Origin: Chloroflexota bacterium
GTDB lineage: Bacteria > Chloroflexota > UBA6077 > FW602-bin22 > CADDYW01
Direction of reading: 5' to 3'
DNA length: 64,000 bases
NCBI GenBank assembly: GCA_021324795.1
Contig: JAJPIK010000067.1
Location: 124,001 to 188,000 of the forward strand
Shown here: positions 32,002 to 42,030 of the stretch, one piece after another
Position numbering within the stretch: position 1 is the stretch's first letter
Layout: the number at the start of each line of letters is the position of its first letter
Program-made: the position numbers and the translations under genes
Notes under the pieces: generated by a model
What the model was told of the DNA's origin: nothing
Seen by the model: the letters and a program-made list of their open reading frames with translations, nothing else
The model's database searches: none

Positions 32002-33867
32002 ATGGTGAGTACCCTACTGCAGAGTGTGAAATACATGGAAGCCGCGCGCGAGGAGATCAAGCGCCCGAGCTTCATGACCCAGCTTTTCAGCGGCGAGCCG
32101 GATTTCAGCCTCCTCGCTCCGTACCCACTCCAAACGACTCAAGATAAGCTCGTGGGCGATCAGATCTGCGCCCAGGTCGCTACTTTCCTCACCGGTAAGG
32201 TCGATCCCGCGGAGATTGAGCGCACCGGCAAAATTCCGCGTAGCGTGCTCGATGGCCTGGCCAAGCTCGGCCTGTTTGGCATGAATATTCCCCAAGAGTA
32301 CGGTGGTCTTGGCCTTTCCCAAACCAACTACAACCGCGTGCTTGCCCTCATCGCGAGCTACTGCAATATCCTGGCGCTCCTTCTTTCGGCGCATCAATCA
32401 ATCGGGGTGTCGAAGCCCATTTTGCTCTTCGGCAACGAAGAGCAAAAACGCACCTGGCTTCCACGGATCGCGGCCGGAGCGATCTCGGCGTTTGGTCTCA
32501 CCGAGCCGAACGTGGGCTCCGATCCGGCGAATATGTCTACCACCGCAGTACTGAGCTCGGACGGCAGTCATTACGTCATCAATGGGGAAAAGCTCTGGTG
32601 CACGAACGGAACGATCGCCGACGTGATCGTGCTGATGGCCAAGGTGAACGGCAAGATCACCGCGTTCGTGATGGACATGACAACTCCAGGCGTTGAGGTC
32701 CAACAACGCTGTGAGTTCATGGGCTGTCGGGGCATCGAGAACGCCTGGATTCGCTTCACCGACGTCAAAGTACCGGTCGAGAACGTCATCGGCGAAGTGG
32801 GCAAAGGACTGAAAATGGCCCTGACCACGCTGAATGTTGGGCGAATCTCCCTCGCGTCGGTTTGCCTCGGCATGGCGAAGCAGGTATTCGCGCCGGCCGT
32901 CGAATGGTCAACGCAACGTCAGACCTTCGGCAAACCAATCGGCGAACACGAGCTCAATACCCAAAAGCTCGCCCGCATGGCGGCTGACATCTTCGCGATG
33001 GAGGCGATTACTTACCTAGTCTGCGGGATGGTCGATCGCGGTCAATCGGACTTCCGGGTCGAAGCGGCGGCCGCCAAGCTGTTCACGTCGGAAAGCCTCT
33101 GGAAGATCGTCGACGCCGCCATGCAGATTCGCGGCGGACGCGGCTATGAGAAGGCCGATTCGCTCCGCACGCGGGGTGAGAAGCCGGTACCAATCGAGCA
33201 AGTTTTCCGCGATGCGCGGCTCTATCTGATCGGCGAGGGAGCGAGTGAGATCCTCAAACTCTTTATCGCGCGCGAAGTTTGGGATCCACATCTCAAGCGC
33301 ACCGCGAAAATGTTCAGCAGCGGGGGGATTGCAAAGCTGCGCGAGGCGGCCAAGGTTGGCAGGTTCTACGCCGAATGGTACAGTCGGATAGTCAAGCCGC
33401 AAAGCGATCGCGATTTCAGTTGCCCGGGTGTCTTCAGCCGAGCCGCGATCGAACAGCTTCGCTACGTTCGGCGAACGAGCCGGCGACTCAGTCGCGTCGC
33501 CTTCTACGCGATGTTGCAACACATGGCAACCCTCGATCAGAAGCAAGCGCTCGTTTCTCATCTAGCCGACGTGGGGGTCGATCTCTTTGTGATCACCGCG
33601 GTAACTTTGTACGCCGAGGTAACCCCGGGCAGTGCTGAGCTCAGTCGGCAAGTTTTTCAAGATGCGCGGGCCCGGATCGATACCCACTTCCGGGCAATTC
33701 GCGACGGCCGTGAGGATGGCACGACCTGTCTCGGCCAGGACGTTGTGAAAGGTCGCTACGACTGGCTCCTCAACGGCAGCCTCGCCGAAGCCTGGCTGAG
33801 CGAACGTTCTTCAGCTGTCCCCCAGACGATCGATGCGGCTGCCGAGAGTCCAATCGCCGCGACTTAG
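32002..33867 (+). CDS. acyl-CoA dehydrogenase with C-terminal extension (VLCAD-like)
   Basis: 621 aa from ATG 32002 (GGGAGA upstream); the track ORF begins 60 codons earlier inside the ssrA terminator. N-terminal, middle and C-terminal ACAD domains are present: FGLTEPNVGSDPANM (FAD), RTFGKPIGEHELNTQKLARMA, and QIRGGRGYEKADSLRTRGEKPVPIEQVFRDARLYLIGEGASEI with the usual catalytic region. A further ~170-residue helical extension follows, as in very-long-chain dehydrogenases, probably for membrane contact. First oxidative step of fatty-acid degradation; single gene here. Confidence 0.88.
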   Translation: MVSTLLQSVKYMEAAREEIKRPSFMTQLFSGEPDFSLLAPYPLQTTQDKLVGDQICAQVATFLTGKVDPAEIERTGKIPRSVLDGLAKLGLFGMNIPQEYGGLGLSQTNYNRVLALIASYCNILALLLSAHQSIGVSKPILLFGNEEQKRTWLPRIAAGAISAFGLTEPNVGSDPANMSTTAVLSSDGSHYVINGEKLWCTNGTIADVIVLMAKVNGKITAFVMDMTTPGVEVQQRCEFMGCRGIENAWIRFTDVKVPVENVIGEVGKGLKMALTTLNVGRISLASVCLGMAKQVFAPAVEWSTQRQTFGKPIGEHELNTQKLARMAADIFAMEAITYLVCGMVDRGQSDFRVEAAAAKLFTSESLWKIVDAAMQIRGGRGYEKADSLRTRGEKPVPIEQVFRDARLYLIGEGASEILKLFIAREVWDPHLKRTAKMFSSGGIAKLREAAKVGRFYAEWYSRIVKPQSDRDFSCPGVFSRAAIEQLRYVRRTSRRLSRVAFYAMLQHMATLDQKQALVSHLADVGVDLFVITAVTLYAEVTPGSAELSRQVFQDARARIDTHFRAIRDGREDGTTCLGQDVVKGRYDWLLNGSLAEAWLSERSSAVPQTIDAAAESPIAAT

Positions 33868-33926
33868 CAGATCGCAAATCAAAGTTCTTTTGATTGCTGC
33901 GTAAGCGGCCCGGGGCGCCGGGACGG

Positions 33927-35168
33927 CTATTCTTCCTCGGTGTCGATCGCCCGACGACAGCCTTCGACGTCATCCGGATCGAGGACTGGCCGATCGACCG
34001 CGATCATCTCGGCATTGAGCAAGCCAGCCCCGGTCAGGAACAGCACGATCTCCGCGTCCGGATCCACCTGATGGGTCGCCAGGAGTCGGCGCAAGCCAGC
34101 GAGGGTGGCTCCCGCTTCAGGCGAGACGAAGACACCTTCGCGGGCCGCTAGCTCATGCATCGCCGCCACGATTTCGTCGTCGCCGACGGTGAGCGCAGTG
34201 CCTCCGCTGTCTCGGATCGCTTGCAGGATTAGATAGTCACCGATTGCCGACGGCACACGCAAGCCGCCAGCGATCGTTTGCGCGCCAGTCCACGGCTCGG
34301 CCTGGTTCTGCCCCTGTTCGAAAGCACGCACGATTGGTGCACACCCCGTCGCCTGAACACTGATCATCCGTGGTCGCTTCGAGTCGATCCAGCCCATTGC
34401 CTCCATCTCGGTGAAGGCTTTCCACATGCCAACGATGCCGGTTCCGCCACCAGTTGGGTAGATGATCACATCCGGAAGCCGCCAGCTTAGCTGCTCGGCG
34501 AGTTCGTAGCCCATCGTTTTCTTTCCCTCGGCGCGATACGGCTCTCGTAAAGTCGAAACGTCAAACCAGCCCCGCTCGCTTCCTTCGCGACGGACGATTC
34601 GCCCACAATCCGAGATGAGCCCGTGCACGAGGAAGAGATGGGCTCCGTAGGCAACGCATTCGGCCTGGTTCATTAATGGAGCATCTTCGGGCATAAAGAC
34701 GTAGGCAGGCATCCCAGCACGGGCGGCGTAGGCGCTCATGGCGCAGGCCGCGTTACCTGCCGAAGGGGTCCCCAAACGGCGGGCTCCCAGTTCTTTCGCG
34801 CGCGACACCGCGACTGTCATCCCACGCGCTTTGAAGCTACCAGTCGGATTGACGCCTTCGTCTTTGATGAGAACACGCCGACAGCCAAGCGCCCTGCTCA
34901 AGCGGGGAGCTTCGAGCAGCGGAGTCCAGCCTTCGCCGAGGCTGACGACATTTTCCGGGTCGCGGACTGGTAATACCTCGGCATAGCGCCAGAGTGAGCC
35001 GCGGCGACGCGCAAAATCATCCGGCCGCACGGCATCGCGTACTCGGGCCAGGTCATACCGTGCGAAGAGCACCTTGCCACAACTCGAACACACAGTATGC
35101 AGTTGATCGGCATCGTAGGTCGCTCCGCAAGCGGAGCATTCCAGGTGGTCGAGAAAACCTTTCATCAT
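33927..35168 (-). CDS. thrC: threonine synthase (PLP-dependent)
   Basis: About 413 aa. An N-terminal zinc ribbon (ECSACG…CSSCGK) precedes the fold-type II PLP domain: NPTGSFKARG with the Schiff-base Lys, SAGNAACAMSAYAARAGM, and the phosphate loop PTGGGTGIVGMWKAF. It converts O-phosphohomoserine to threonine. ATG 35165/35168 sit directly after AAGAGGA; the TTG at 35210 overlaps the bS22 promoter and is unlikely. Some threonine-synthase-like proteins act on other substrates, and no hom or thrB adjoins. Confidence 0.85.
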   Translation of the reverse strand: MMKGFLDHLECSACGATYDADQLHTVCSSCGKVLFARYDLARVRDAVRPDDFARRRGSLWRYAEVLPVRDPENVVSLGEGWTPLLEAPRLSRALGCRRVLIKDEGVNPTGSFKARGMTVAVSRAKELGARRLGTPSAGNAACAMSAYAARAGMPAYVFMPEDAPLMNQAECVAYGAHLFLVHGLISDCGRIVRREGSERGWFDVSTLREPYRAEGKKTMGYELAEQLSWRLPDVIIYPTGGGTGIVGMWKAFTEMEAMGWIDSKRPRMISVQATGCAPIVRAFEQGQNQAEPWTGAQTIAGGLRVPSAIGDYLILQAIRDSGGTALTVGDDEIVAAMHELAAREGVFVSPEAGATLAGLRRLLATHQVDPDAEIVLFLTGAGLLNAEMIAVDRPVLDPDDVEGCRRAIDTEEE

Positions 35169-35203
35169 TCCTCTTAAAAGAACGTTTCGGCGTCTGCTCA
35201 GCA

Positions 35204-35233
35204 TTGACAATCGGCAAGCCGCCCCGGTATCCT
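35204..35233 (+). promoter_or_regulatory. promoter for the bS22-like gene
   Basis: Perfect TTGACA, 18 nt, TATCCT. Predicted +1 ~35240, about 29 nt before the start codon. Confidence 0.6.
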
Positions 35234-35268
35234 CTCAATGACATCACTCTTGAATGTGGAGAATGCCT

Positions 35269-35364
35269 TTGAGTTCAGTTGTCAAAAAGCGCCGCAAGAA
35301 GATGAACAAGCACAAGCATCGGAAGCGGCTGAAGCGTGAGCGCTGGCAGCGACGCCACGGTTAG
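35269..35364 (+). CDS. bS22-like ribosomal micro-protein (AURKAIP1/COX24 domain)
   Basis: A 31-aa ORF missed by the track, starting TTG 35269. GGAG lies 7 nt upstream, whereas the earlier in-frame ATG 35263 would have it only 1 nt away. The product begins MSSVVKKRRKKMNKHKHRK and continues Arg/Lys-rich to QRRHG. It aligns closely with the mycobacterial 30S protein bS22 (SVIKKRRKRM…KKHRK). It should bind rRNA in the small subunit. A strong promoter and downstream hairpin make it a stand-alone gene. Confidence 0.85.
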   Translation: MSSVVKKRRKKMNKHKHRKRLKRERWQRRHG

Positions 35365-35427
35365 ACTTGCTACCGCTACGAGCGCTCTGCTCGTGGATCA
35401 TCTTGCTCAAAAATTCTGACCTGAGCG

Positions 35428-35462
35428 GACTGGCTGGATCGGTAGATCGAGTCCAGCCAGTC
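35428..35462. terminator. hairpin downstream of the bS22 gene
   Basis: GACTGGCTGGA-13 nt-TCCAGCCAGTC, a perfect 11-bp stem, then AATGTTGTTATCC. Probably the terminator of the micro-gene. Confidence 0.6.
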
Positions 35463-35804
35463 AATGTTGTTATCCCTGTTCCCCGGATTAGTTATTCGTC
35501 GACGACCGGATGTTCGAGTAGGCCCAAGCCCTTTACCTCCGTCCTACGTCATCCCCTGCAGGCAAGTACGGTCGATAGTTCCTCCTTGGATGTAAGTGAC
35601 AACGCTGTCCACCGCTGCGTCCGTGCGGTCGATTATTCATAAGACTCGTGCTGGGTGACGCGAGCATTGTAGCTAACCGATTGGAAGACGCCAAGAGGTA
35701 CTCCTGAGCCTGTTCCAGCGAATAACGACTAAGCCGTGTCGTAAAGGGTATAATGGACGCGGTGTCAGTTCCGTGGATCTATCAAGAAGCGAGGACTCGA
35801 CAGC
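35463..35804. other. gene-free stretch before the PHP gene
   Basis: No ORF with credible coding character. The only signal I see is TATAAT at 35749-35754, a likely -10 for the PHP gene without a good -35. No tRNA-like or repeat structure recognised. Confidence 0.4.
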
Positions 35805-36689
35805 TTGAACCAGCAATCGCAACGCTTCCTGAACAATCTCGCCTCGATCCACACTCATAGCCGCTATTGCGATGGCCACGGTGAGATCTACGAGTACGTC
35901 GAGGCGGCAATTGCCGCCGGTCTCTCGGCGTTTGGCGCTTCCGGGCACGCGCCGCTACCATTCCCTTGCGAGTACGCGATGCCACTGACTAGTGTCGATG
36001 CCTACTGTGCAGACGTCCGCTTGCTCGCCGCCCACTATGCCGACCGTCTGCCGGTGTTGCTTGGGCTCGAGCTGGATTATCTCCCAGGCTTGAGTGAGTT
36101 CTACGAACGAGAATTCCTCTTGCGCCACTTTGACTACTACGTCGCTTCTGTTCACTACGTCGGCGAACTCGGAACTGAGCCCTGGGCCTACGATGAAAGC
36201 GACATGGCTTTTCGCCGGGAGGTCAAGCGACGCCACGGCGGTGATGCCCGGCCAGTCGTCGAGAATTACTTTCAGCGCGTTCTCCAAATGGTCGATGAAC
36301 TCAAAAGCTGGCCGGTGCCAATCGTCATTGGTCATCTCGACCGCATCGCCCTTTGGAATCGGAATGACTGTTATTTCCCGACTAATGACGATTGGTATCT
36401 TGGCATAGTCGACGAGGTTCTGACTGCGATCTCGCGCACTCCGCTTATCATCGAGCTAAACACCTCCGGCTGGTCGAAGCCCGCCGAGGTCTCCAATCCC
36501 GGCCTAGCAATTCTGACCCGCTGTGCCGCCAAACAGATTCCAACCATCGTTAGCGCTGATGCCCATCGACCGGCGAACGTCGCTGCAAACTATAGACGAG
36601 CGGTTCAGCTTTTAAAGCAAGCCGGCTACCGAGAAATCGTCGTCCCTGGGAAAGGCGCTTGGAGCACCCGACCTTTGCTCGGAGAATGA
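35805..36689 (+). CDS. PHP-domain histidinol-phosphatase-like phosphoesterase
   Basis: 294 aa. Metal-binding motifs of the HisK-type PHP family: SIHTHSRYCDGHGEIYEYVEAAIAAGL, FGASGHAP, GLELDYLPG, HYVGEL, and the distal SADAHRPANVA. It likely dephosphorylates L-histidinol phosphate, but other small phosphates are possible as no his genes adjoin. TTG 35805 has GAGGA ~9 nt upstream. Confidence 0.8.
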   Translation: MNQQSQRFLNNLASIHTHSRYCDGHGEIYEYVEAAIAAGLSAFGASGHAPLPFPCEYAMPLTSVDAYCADVRLLAAHYADRLPVLLGLELDYLPGLSEFYEREFLLRHFDYYVASVHYVGELGTEPWAYDESDMAFRREVKRRHGGDARPVVENYFQRVLQMVDELKSWPVPIVIGHLDRIALWNRNDCYFPTNDDWYLGIVDEVLTAISRTPLIIELNTSGWSKPAEVSNPGLAILTRCAAKQIPTIVSADAHRPANVAANYRRAVQLLKQAGYREIVVPGKGAWSTRPLLGE

Positions 36690-36722
36690 ACCGTCGCGTC
36701 AACGCGGAAAGGGACGGCTAAC

Positions 36723-39491
36723 GTGGTTATCGTTATTGTCGTCGTCGCAATCATCGTACTGATAATCCTGGGTCCCGCTGCCGCGAGTGTTTACACCGAC
36801 TGGCTCTGGTTCCAGAGTGTTGGACAGGCAGCCATCTTCACGACCGTTCTCTCCTCTGAGATCAGTCTGTTCGCCCTCGGCGCCGGTGCCTTCCTCGTCC
36901 TGACTATGCTCAACCTCTTAATTGCCCGGACAATTGTAAGCCACGTCGGCGAGTTACCCCTCGCTCGTGAAGGTGTTTTCACGTACATCGCGCGCATGCA
37001 GGCCAAAGCAGCCGATCGACGAGTAACCTATAGTGCGCTGCTGACGACCGCCATAATTGCCTTCTTTGAAGGAATCTTCGTCGCGTCGCAGTGGCCTGCG
37101 GCACTGACATTTCTCCATCAGACGCCTTTCGGCACCCAGGATCCTCTATTCGGCCTTGACGTCGGATTTTACGTCTTTACCCTGCCGATTCTTCACCTCA
37201 TCCAGGGTTGGTGTGTCGTATCTTTAATCCTTATCGGAGGGATCACCGCCGGCTATTACACCTTTCGCTCGTACGGCTTCAGCTTCCAAGGCTCCGACGT
37301 AGCAGCGCTCGCCGCTGTCCGAACCATTCGGCTGCACTTCCTGATTCTCGCGGCGCTGTTCGCGCTCCTGCTCGCCTGGGGCTATGTGCTAGGTACCTAC
37401 GACCTGGTCTACACGCATCATGGCGTATTTACCGGTGCGGGCTATGCGGACGTACACGCCGAGCTTCCGGCCTTACGCATCCTCGCGGTGGTCGCCATCG
37501 CGATGGGAGCAGCTTTTATTGTGACTGCTTTTCGTAAAGGCTACGCGTTGGCGGGTTTAGCGGTCGCAGTTTGGATCCTCGCGGCAATTCTCGTTGGCGG
37601 CATTTATCCTTCAATCGTGCAGCACGTCGAAGTTCAGCCATCCGAGCTGGCACGCGAATCGCCATACATTCAAGACAACATCGCGATGACGCGCCGGGCC
37701 TTCAATCTTGATCAGATCGACGTGCAGTCATTTCCTGGCGAGGCATCGCCAGCACCGGGCGTCGTCGAGCGGAACCCACAGACTTTTGGCAATATTCGCC
37801 TCTGGGATTACCGTCCGCTCTTAGCTACCTACAATCAAGTTCAGACGATCCGCCTCTATTACGACTTCAACGACATTGACGTCGATCGCTATCGGATCGG
37901 TGGAAAGTATCAACAAGTGATGCTCAGCGCCCGTGAGCTGTCCCCGTCCAAACTGCCGGCGCAGGCACAGACGTGGCTGAACCGGCATTTGCAATTTACT
38001 CACGGCTATGGTTTGGCGATGAGTCCAGTGAACGAAGTCACGCCAGAGGGATTGCCTCAGTTCATCGTCAAAGATATCCCACCGGTCGGTGACGTCCCGA
38101 TCACCCATCCCGAAATCTACTTCGGTGAGTCGGATACCGACTACGTGATCGTCGACACCAGCGCCGATGAATTCGACTATCCGCAGGGGAACCAGAACGT
38201 CTACGCCAAGTATCAGGGGACTGGTGGGGTTGTCTTGAACTCAGTGTGGCGAAAGCTTGCCTTTGCTCTGCGGTTTCAAGACACGAATATGCTGCTAACG
38301 AGCTACCTTTTGCCGAACAGTCGCATTATCTATAACCGTCAAATTACCGACCGCGCTAACCTGCTCGCGCCGTTCTTACTCAAGGATTCTGACCCTTACC
38401 TCGTCGTATCCGGTGGGCAGCTCTATTGGTACCAAGACGCTTATACCTATACCGATGCTTTTCCTTATTCCACCCCCTACAACAATGGCATAAATTACAT
38501 TCGAAATTCAGTAAAGATTGTCACTAACGCCTACGATGGAAGCATTCATTTCTACGTATCGGATCCAAGCGATCCAATCATCCAAACCTACGAGAAGATC
38601 TTCCCGACTCTCTTCCAGCCATTAGCAGCAATGACGGCGGATCAGCAAGCGCATATTCGCTACCCAGAGGAACTGTTCCTCATCCAGTCGGAAATGCTCC
38701 GGGCCTATCATATGCAAGATCCACAGGTTTTCTACAACCGCGAAGACCTCTGGGATATTCCGCGCGATGGTTCCTCGGGTAGCACCCAGATGATGCAGCC
38801 CTATTACGTCGTGATGCGCCTGCCCGGTTCGTCGCGTGAAGAGTTCCTCCTGATGCTACCGTTCACCCCTTCAGGTAAAACGAATATGATTGCTTGGCTG
38901 GCCGCCGAATCGGACGCACCCAATTATGGTAAGATGGTCTTATTCCAGTATCCGAAAGACAAAGTCATCTTTGGTCCGATGCAGGTCGAAGCCCGCATTG
39001 ACCAAGATCCGCAGATCTCAGCGCAGCTCACCCTCTGGGGCCAACAAGGCTCGCAAGTTATCCGGGGAAATCTGCTGGTCTTGCCCGTCGAAAACTCGAC
39101 ACTGTACGTCGAGCCGCTCTTCCTCGAGGCGAGCCAGAGTCAAATTCCCGAGTTCATTCGGGTCATCGTGGCGACTCAAGACAAATTAGTAATGGGCGTA
39201 TCCTTGAATGATGCCTTGCAACAGCTCTTTGGCCAGGGCAATCAGACCTCAGCTCCGGCTAATCCATCGGCGAATCCGTCGACTCCAGTGACCAGCCCTC
39301 AGCAGCCCGCCACTGGAGCGGTCGCACCCGCGGCGAACTTGGCATCAATCTCTCAACTCGTCAAGTCGGCACAAAGGCACTATCAGAATGCACAAGCTGA
39401 CCTCAAAGCAGGGAATTGGGCTGGCTATGGTCAAGAGCTCCAGGGGCTGGAAGACGATCTGAACCGCCTCCAGCAACAAACTGGGCAGTGA
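36723..39491 (+). CDS. UPF0182 family membrane protein
   Basis: 922 aa. About seven N-terminal helices (first VVIVIVVVAIIVLIILGPAAASVYTDWLWFQSVG), then a long extracytoplasmic domain from ~residue 300 with family blocks RRAFNLDQIDVQSFPG, LWDYRPLLATYNQVQTIRLYYDFNDIDVDRY, SRIIYNRQITDRANLLAPFL and YVVMRLPGSSREEFLLMLPFTP. A Pro/Ala-rich linker and a C-terminal coiled segment (RHYQNAQADLKAGNW) follow. Function of the family is unknown. Starts 33 nt after the PHP gene; GTG start. Confidence 0.88.
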   Translation: MVIVIVVVAIIVLIILGPAAASVYTDWLWFQSVGQAAIFTTVLSSEISLFALGAGAFLVLTMLNLLIARTIVSHVGELPLAREGVFTYIARMQAKAADRRVTYSALLTTAIIAFFEGIFVASQWPAALTFLHQTPFGTQDPLFGLDVGFYVFTLPILHLIQGWCVVSLILIGGITAGYYTFRSYGFSFQGSDVAALAAVRTIRLHFLILAALFALLLAWGYVLGTYDLVYTHHGVFTGAGYADVHAELPALRILAVVAIAMGAAFIVTAFRKGYALAGLAVAVWILAAILVGGIYPSIVQHVEVQPSELARESPYIQDNIAMTRRAFNLDQIDVQSFPGEASPAPGVVERNPQTFGNIRLWDYRPLLATYNQVQTIRLYYDFNDIDVDRYRIGGKYQQVMLSARELSPSKLPAQAQTWLNRHLQFTHGYGLAMSPVNEVTPEGLPQFIVKDIPPVGDVPITHPEIYFGESDTDYVIVDTSADEFDYPQGNQNVYAKYQGTGGVVLNSVWRKLAFALRFQDTNMLLTSYLLPNSRIIYNRQITDRANLLAPFLLKDSDPYLVVSGGQLYWYQDAYTYTDAFPYSTPYNNGINYIRNSVKIVTNAYDGSIHFYVSDPSDPIIQTYEKIFPTLFQPLAAMTADQQAHIRYPEELFLIQSEMLRAYHMQDPQVFYNREDLWDIPRDGSSGSTQMMQPYYVVMRLPGSSREEFLLMLPFTPSGKTNMIAWLAAESDAPNYGKMVLFQYPKDKVIFGPMQVEARIDQDPQISAQLTLWGQQGSQVIRGNLLVLPVENSTLYVEPLFLEASQSQIPEFIRVIVATQDKLVMGVSLNDALQQLFGQGNQTSAPANPSANPSTPVTSPQQPATGAVAPAANLASISQLVKSAQRHYQNAQADLKAGNWAGYGQELQGLEDDLNRLQQQTGQ

Positions 39492-39538
39492 TGGCTGTCC
39501 GAGAACACATGTGGTGTCTCTGTCCCCCAAAGGTACGG

Positions 39539-39567
39539 TTGTAAGGAACCGGCGCCGCGCATATAAT
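39539..39567 (+). promoter_or_regulatory. promoter for the GT39 gene
   Basis: TTGTAA, exactly 17 nt, TATAAT. Predicted +1 ~39574, leader ~64 nt. Confidence 0.75.
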
Positions 39568-39637
39568 ACGTCGGCTGGTTTCAAGGAGTGTCTGTTGGAG
39601 ATCCATCAGATAGTCGTAGAGGATAGAGGCCCACCGC

Positions 39638-41941
39638 ATGCTGCGACGCATCCTGCTTACCACGTTTGCCATCGGAGTGGCCGGCTTAGGAGCATTGTTA
39701 CTCAAACGTCTGCGAAGCTCTGCTGACGTGACGGGCTCCAGGGACAGCCAGAGTGCGAAATGCCTCCCCGCCTTCACCGGAGCTTCAAATCAAGGTCTTC
39801 GATCAGCCAGTTCCATCGCGAGCTTGGCGACACCAAAAACGTCCATCTATATCGATCTTGATGGCATCGGACCGGTAACCAGGGGAACGAGACGCGAATC
39901 TATTTCGGCTATGCTCGGCCTCGGCGTTTGGGCAGGCGCGGTACTCTTGGCGTTTATCGCCCAATATGAGCTCACTCCCCTCAAACAAATCGCTCCGGCC
40001 GGTATCCTTTACGCGGCGGCTGCGATTTTGTTGGTCGTCGGAGCAGCGCTGATCGATCGACGGTCCCCCCTACCCGATCCGATGCAGTACGTGGGCCCTG
40101 GCGATGCGCTGTTGATGAAGGACCGGTCGACTTGGCGTCGCCTCGGGGGAACTATCGGGATTACGCTCGGGCTGCTCCTGACCGCTTCTTCGGCGTACAC
40201 CCTCGCTGTCCAAAATACATCGACGACCGCTTTACCACTTTGGATTTTGGCCCTCTGCGCATTGGTCGTTGGGGTCGGGCTTTTCACCTCTTTTCCTTGG
40301 AGACTCCCTCGTAGTCGACGGTCGGCACTCGAGCTGGCAGGGGTTATCGCACTCATTGGTGTCGCCTTCGCTTTTCGCTTCTGGAACCTCGTGGAAATAC
40401 CGCTGGACGTTCACGGGGATGAAGGAGCAGTAGGGATCGCCGCGCGGGAAATCATTAACGGCGACGTGAAGAACATCTTTGGCCTTGGCTGGACGAGTCA
40501 GCCACAGCTCAGCTTCGCCACCGCGGCCCTGTCTTTAAAAGCTTTTGGAAACGACCTGTTCGGCCTTCGCATGGCATCGGTAATCCCGGGATGCCTGTCG
40601 GTCGGCCTGCTCTACGGAGTCGCGAAACGCCTGTTCTCGGCGCGCGTAGCGACACTAGCGGCGATTCTCCTCGCCAGCGCGCAAATGGCGAACCACTACA
40701 GTCGAATTGGTAACAACTATATCCAGGCTCTATTCGCCAGCTTGCTTCTCTTCTATTTTCTGCTGCGCGCTCTCCTGGACCGACACTGGCTCGACTATCT
40801 CCTGGCAGGATTCTCGGTCGGGCTCACCTTGAGCGTGTACATCGCAGCGCGCTTGACACCGGTCCTTTTGGTTCTCTATGTCTTGCACCGCGCCATCAGC
40901 GAGCGCCAATTTGTGCAGCGGCATTGGAAAGGGCTGATCGTCTTGGTGGTGGGTGCTTGTTTGTTCATGGCGCCCCAAATCGTCTTTTACTCGCACGACC
41001 CGTCGCGAGCTTTGGATCGCACGTCAGGTGTCTTCGTGCTGCAACCAGACAACCTCGATCACGAGTACGGGGTCTACCACGTCCACTCCGCTGCCGACGT
41101 ATTGCGCATGCAAGCCATCAACACCATCGAAGCGTTCAATCTGCGCGGCGAAACAAGCTTGCAATATGGACAATTAGGTCCGCTGCTCGATTTCTGGTCG
41201 GGCACGCTCTTCGTGCTTGGGGTGGCGCTCGCGACAACACGCATATGGCAACCCCGTTATTTTCTGCTTGCGATGTGGCTCTGGCTCACCTTGCTCCTGG
41301 GATCAGTCATGAGTGTCGACGCCATGTTCTCACCGCACATCGTCGCGCTGCTTGGAATCCTCGCGATTTTCCCGGCTCTGATTGTCGACACCGGCTGGCG
41401 TGGACTGGCAGATCGCTTCGGCAAGTGGGGAGGGAGGATGGGGTTGGCGATAGCAATTGCCTTTGCGCTCGTTACCACTTATGCCAATTATGTTGACTAT
41501 TTTTTCGTTCATACCAGTACAATGGAGTCTCCGGGATTTTTCACCGTACTCGCTCGTTACATCCTGACCATTAATGATCGCTACCGCGTTTATCTTCTCG
41601 CGGATCAAGATACGTCGCTTCGCTACGACACCACTCAGTTCCTGATTCCGCACCTCGACGGCGTCGACGCGCGAAATTTTCCGCTCCATCTCCCCTTGGA
41701 TCGCATTCCGGCTCAGAAGGGGGTCATTTTCATCGAACGCAACCGCCAGGATCCACGATACGCGGCGATCAAAGCGCAGTATCCTCGCGGAATCGAGCAA
41801 GCGCACCCTAATCCTACCGGTTTTATCGAGTTCTATAGCTATCAGGTCGAGCACGCCGACCTGCTGGCCGCCGATCCACAGGCATACATCGATCACACTT
41901 CGATACCGGCGGTGGACCTCAATCAGCTTAGCCCTCCATAG
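39638..41941 (+). CDS. GT39/ArnT-like membrane glycosyltransferase
   Basis: 767 aa, at least twelve helices. The first-loop acidic motif is within DVHGDEGAVGIAAREI, followed by LGWTSQPQLSFA and FGNDLFGLRMASVI, the usual PMT/ArnT layout with polyprenyl-phosphate sugars as donors. An unusual ~250-residue N-terminal part adds a basic start, a short linker with a Ser/Thr-rich stretch and four extra helices before the catalytic core. The C-terminal ~170 residues are soluble and extracytoplasmic. It transfers a sugar to an envelope acceptor; identity unknown. Confidence 0.75.
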   Translation: MLRRILLTTFAIGVAGLGALLLKRLRSSADVTGSRDSQSAKCLPAFTGASNQGLRSASSIASLATPKTSIYIDLDGIGPVTRGTRRESISAMLGLGVWAGAVLLAFIAQYELTPLKQIAPAGILYAAAAILLVVGAALIDRRSPLPDPMQYVGPGDALLMKDRSTWRRLGGTIGITLGLLLTASSAYTLAVQNTSTTALPLWILALCALVVGVGLFTSFPWRLPRSRRSALELAGVIALIGVAFAFRFWNLVEIPLDVHGDEGAVGIAAREIINGDVKNIFGLGWTSQPQLSFATAALSLKAFGNDLFGLRMASVIPGCLSVGLLYGVAKRLFSARVATLAAILLASAQMANHYSRIGNNYIQALFASLLLFYFLLRALLDRHWLDYLLAGFSVGLTLSVYIAARLTPVLLVLYVLHRAISERQFVQRHWKGLIVLVVGACLFMAPQIVFYSHDPSRALDRTSGVFVLQPDNLDHEYGVYHVHSAADVLRMQAINTIEAFNLRGETSLQYGQLGPLLDFWSGTLFVLGVALATTRIWQPRYFLLAMWLWLTLLLGSVMSVDAMFSPHIVALLGILAIFPALIVDTGWRGLADRFGKWGGRMGLAIAIAFALVTTYANYVDYFFVHTSTMESPGFFTVLARYILTINDRYRVYLLADQDTSLRYDTTQFLIPHLDGVDARNFPLHLPLDRIPAQKGVIFIERNRQDPRYAAIKAQYPRGIEQAHPNPTGFIEFYSYQVEHADLLAADPQAYIDHTSIPAVDLNQLSPP

Positions 41942-42030
41942 AGTAGTCAATAGGGTAAATCAGCAAGACCGGCTCGGGTATAAATCCTGCGGCGTCGGCC
42001 ATCGGATTCTGTTGGCGGCAAGCAGATGCC

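Noticed and set aside
34237-34490. Short ORFs antisense to thrC
   Set aside because: Mirror frames of a well-conserved PLP enzyme without their own signals.
35367-35642. 91-aa plus-strand ORF downstream of bS22
   Set aside because: No ribosome binding site, it crosses the terminator hairpin and its composition is Ser/Pro shadow-like.
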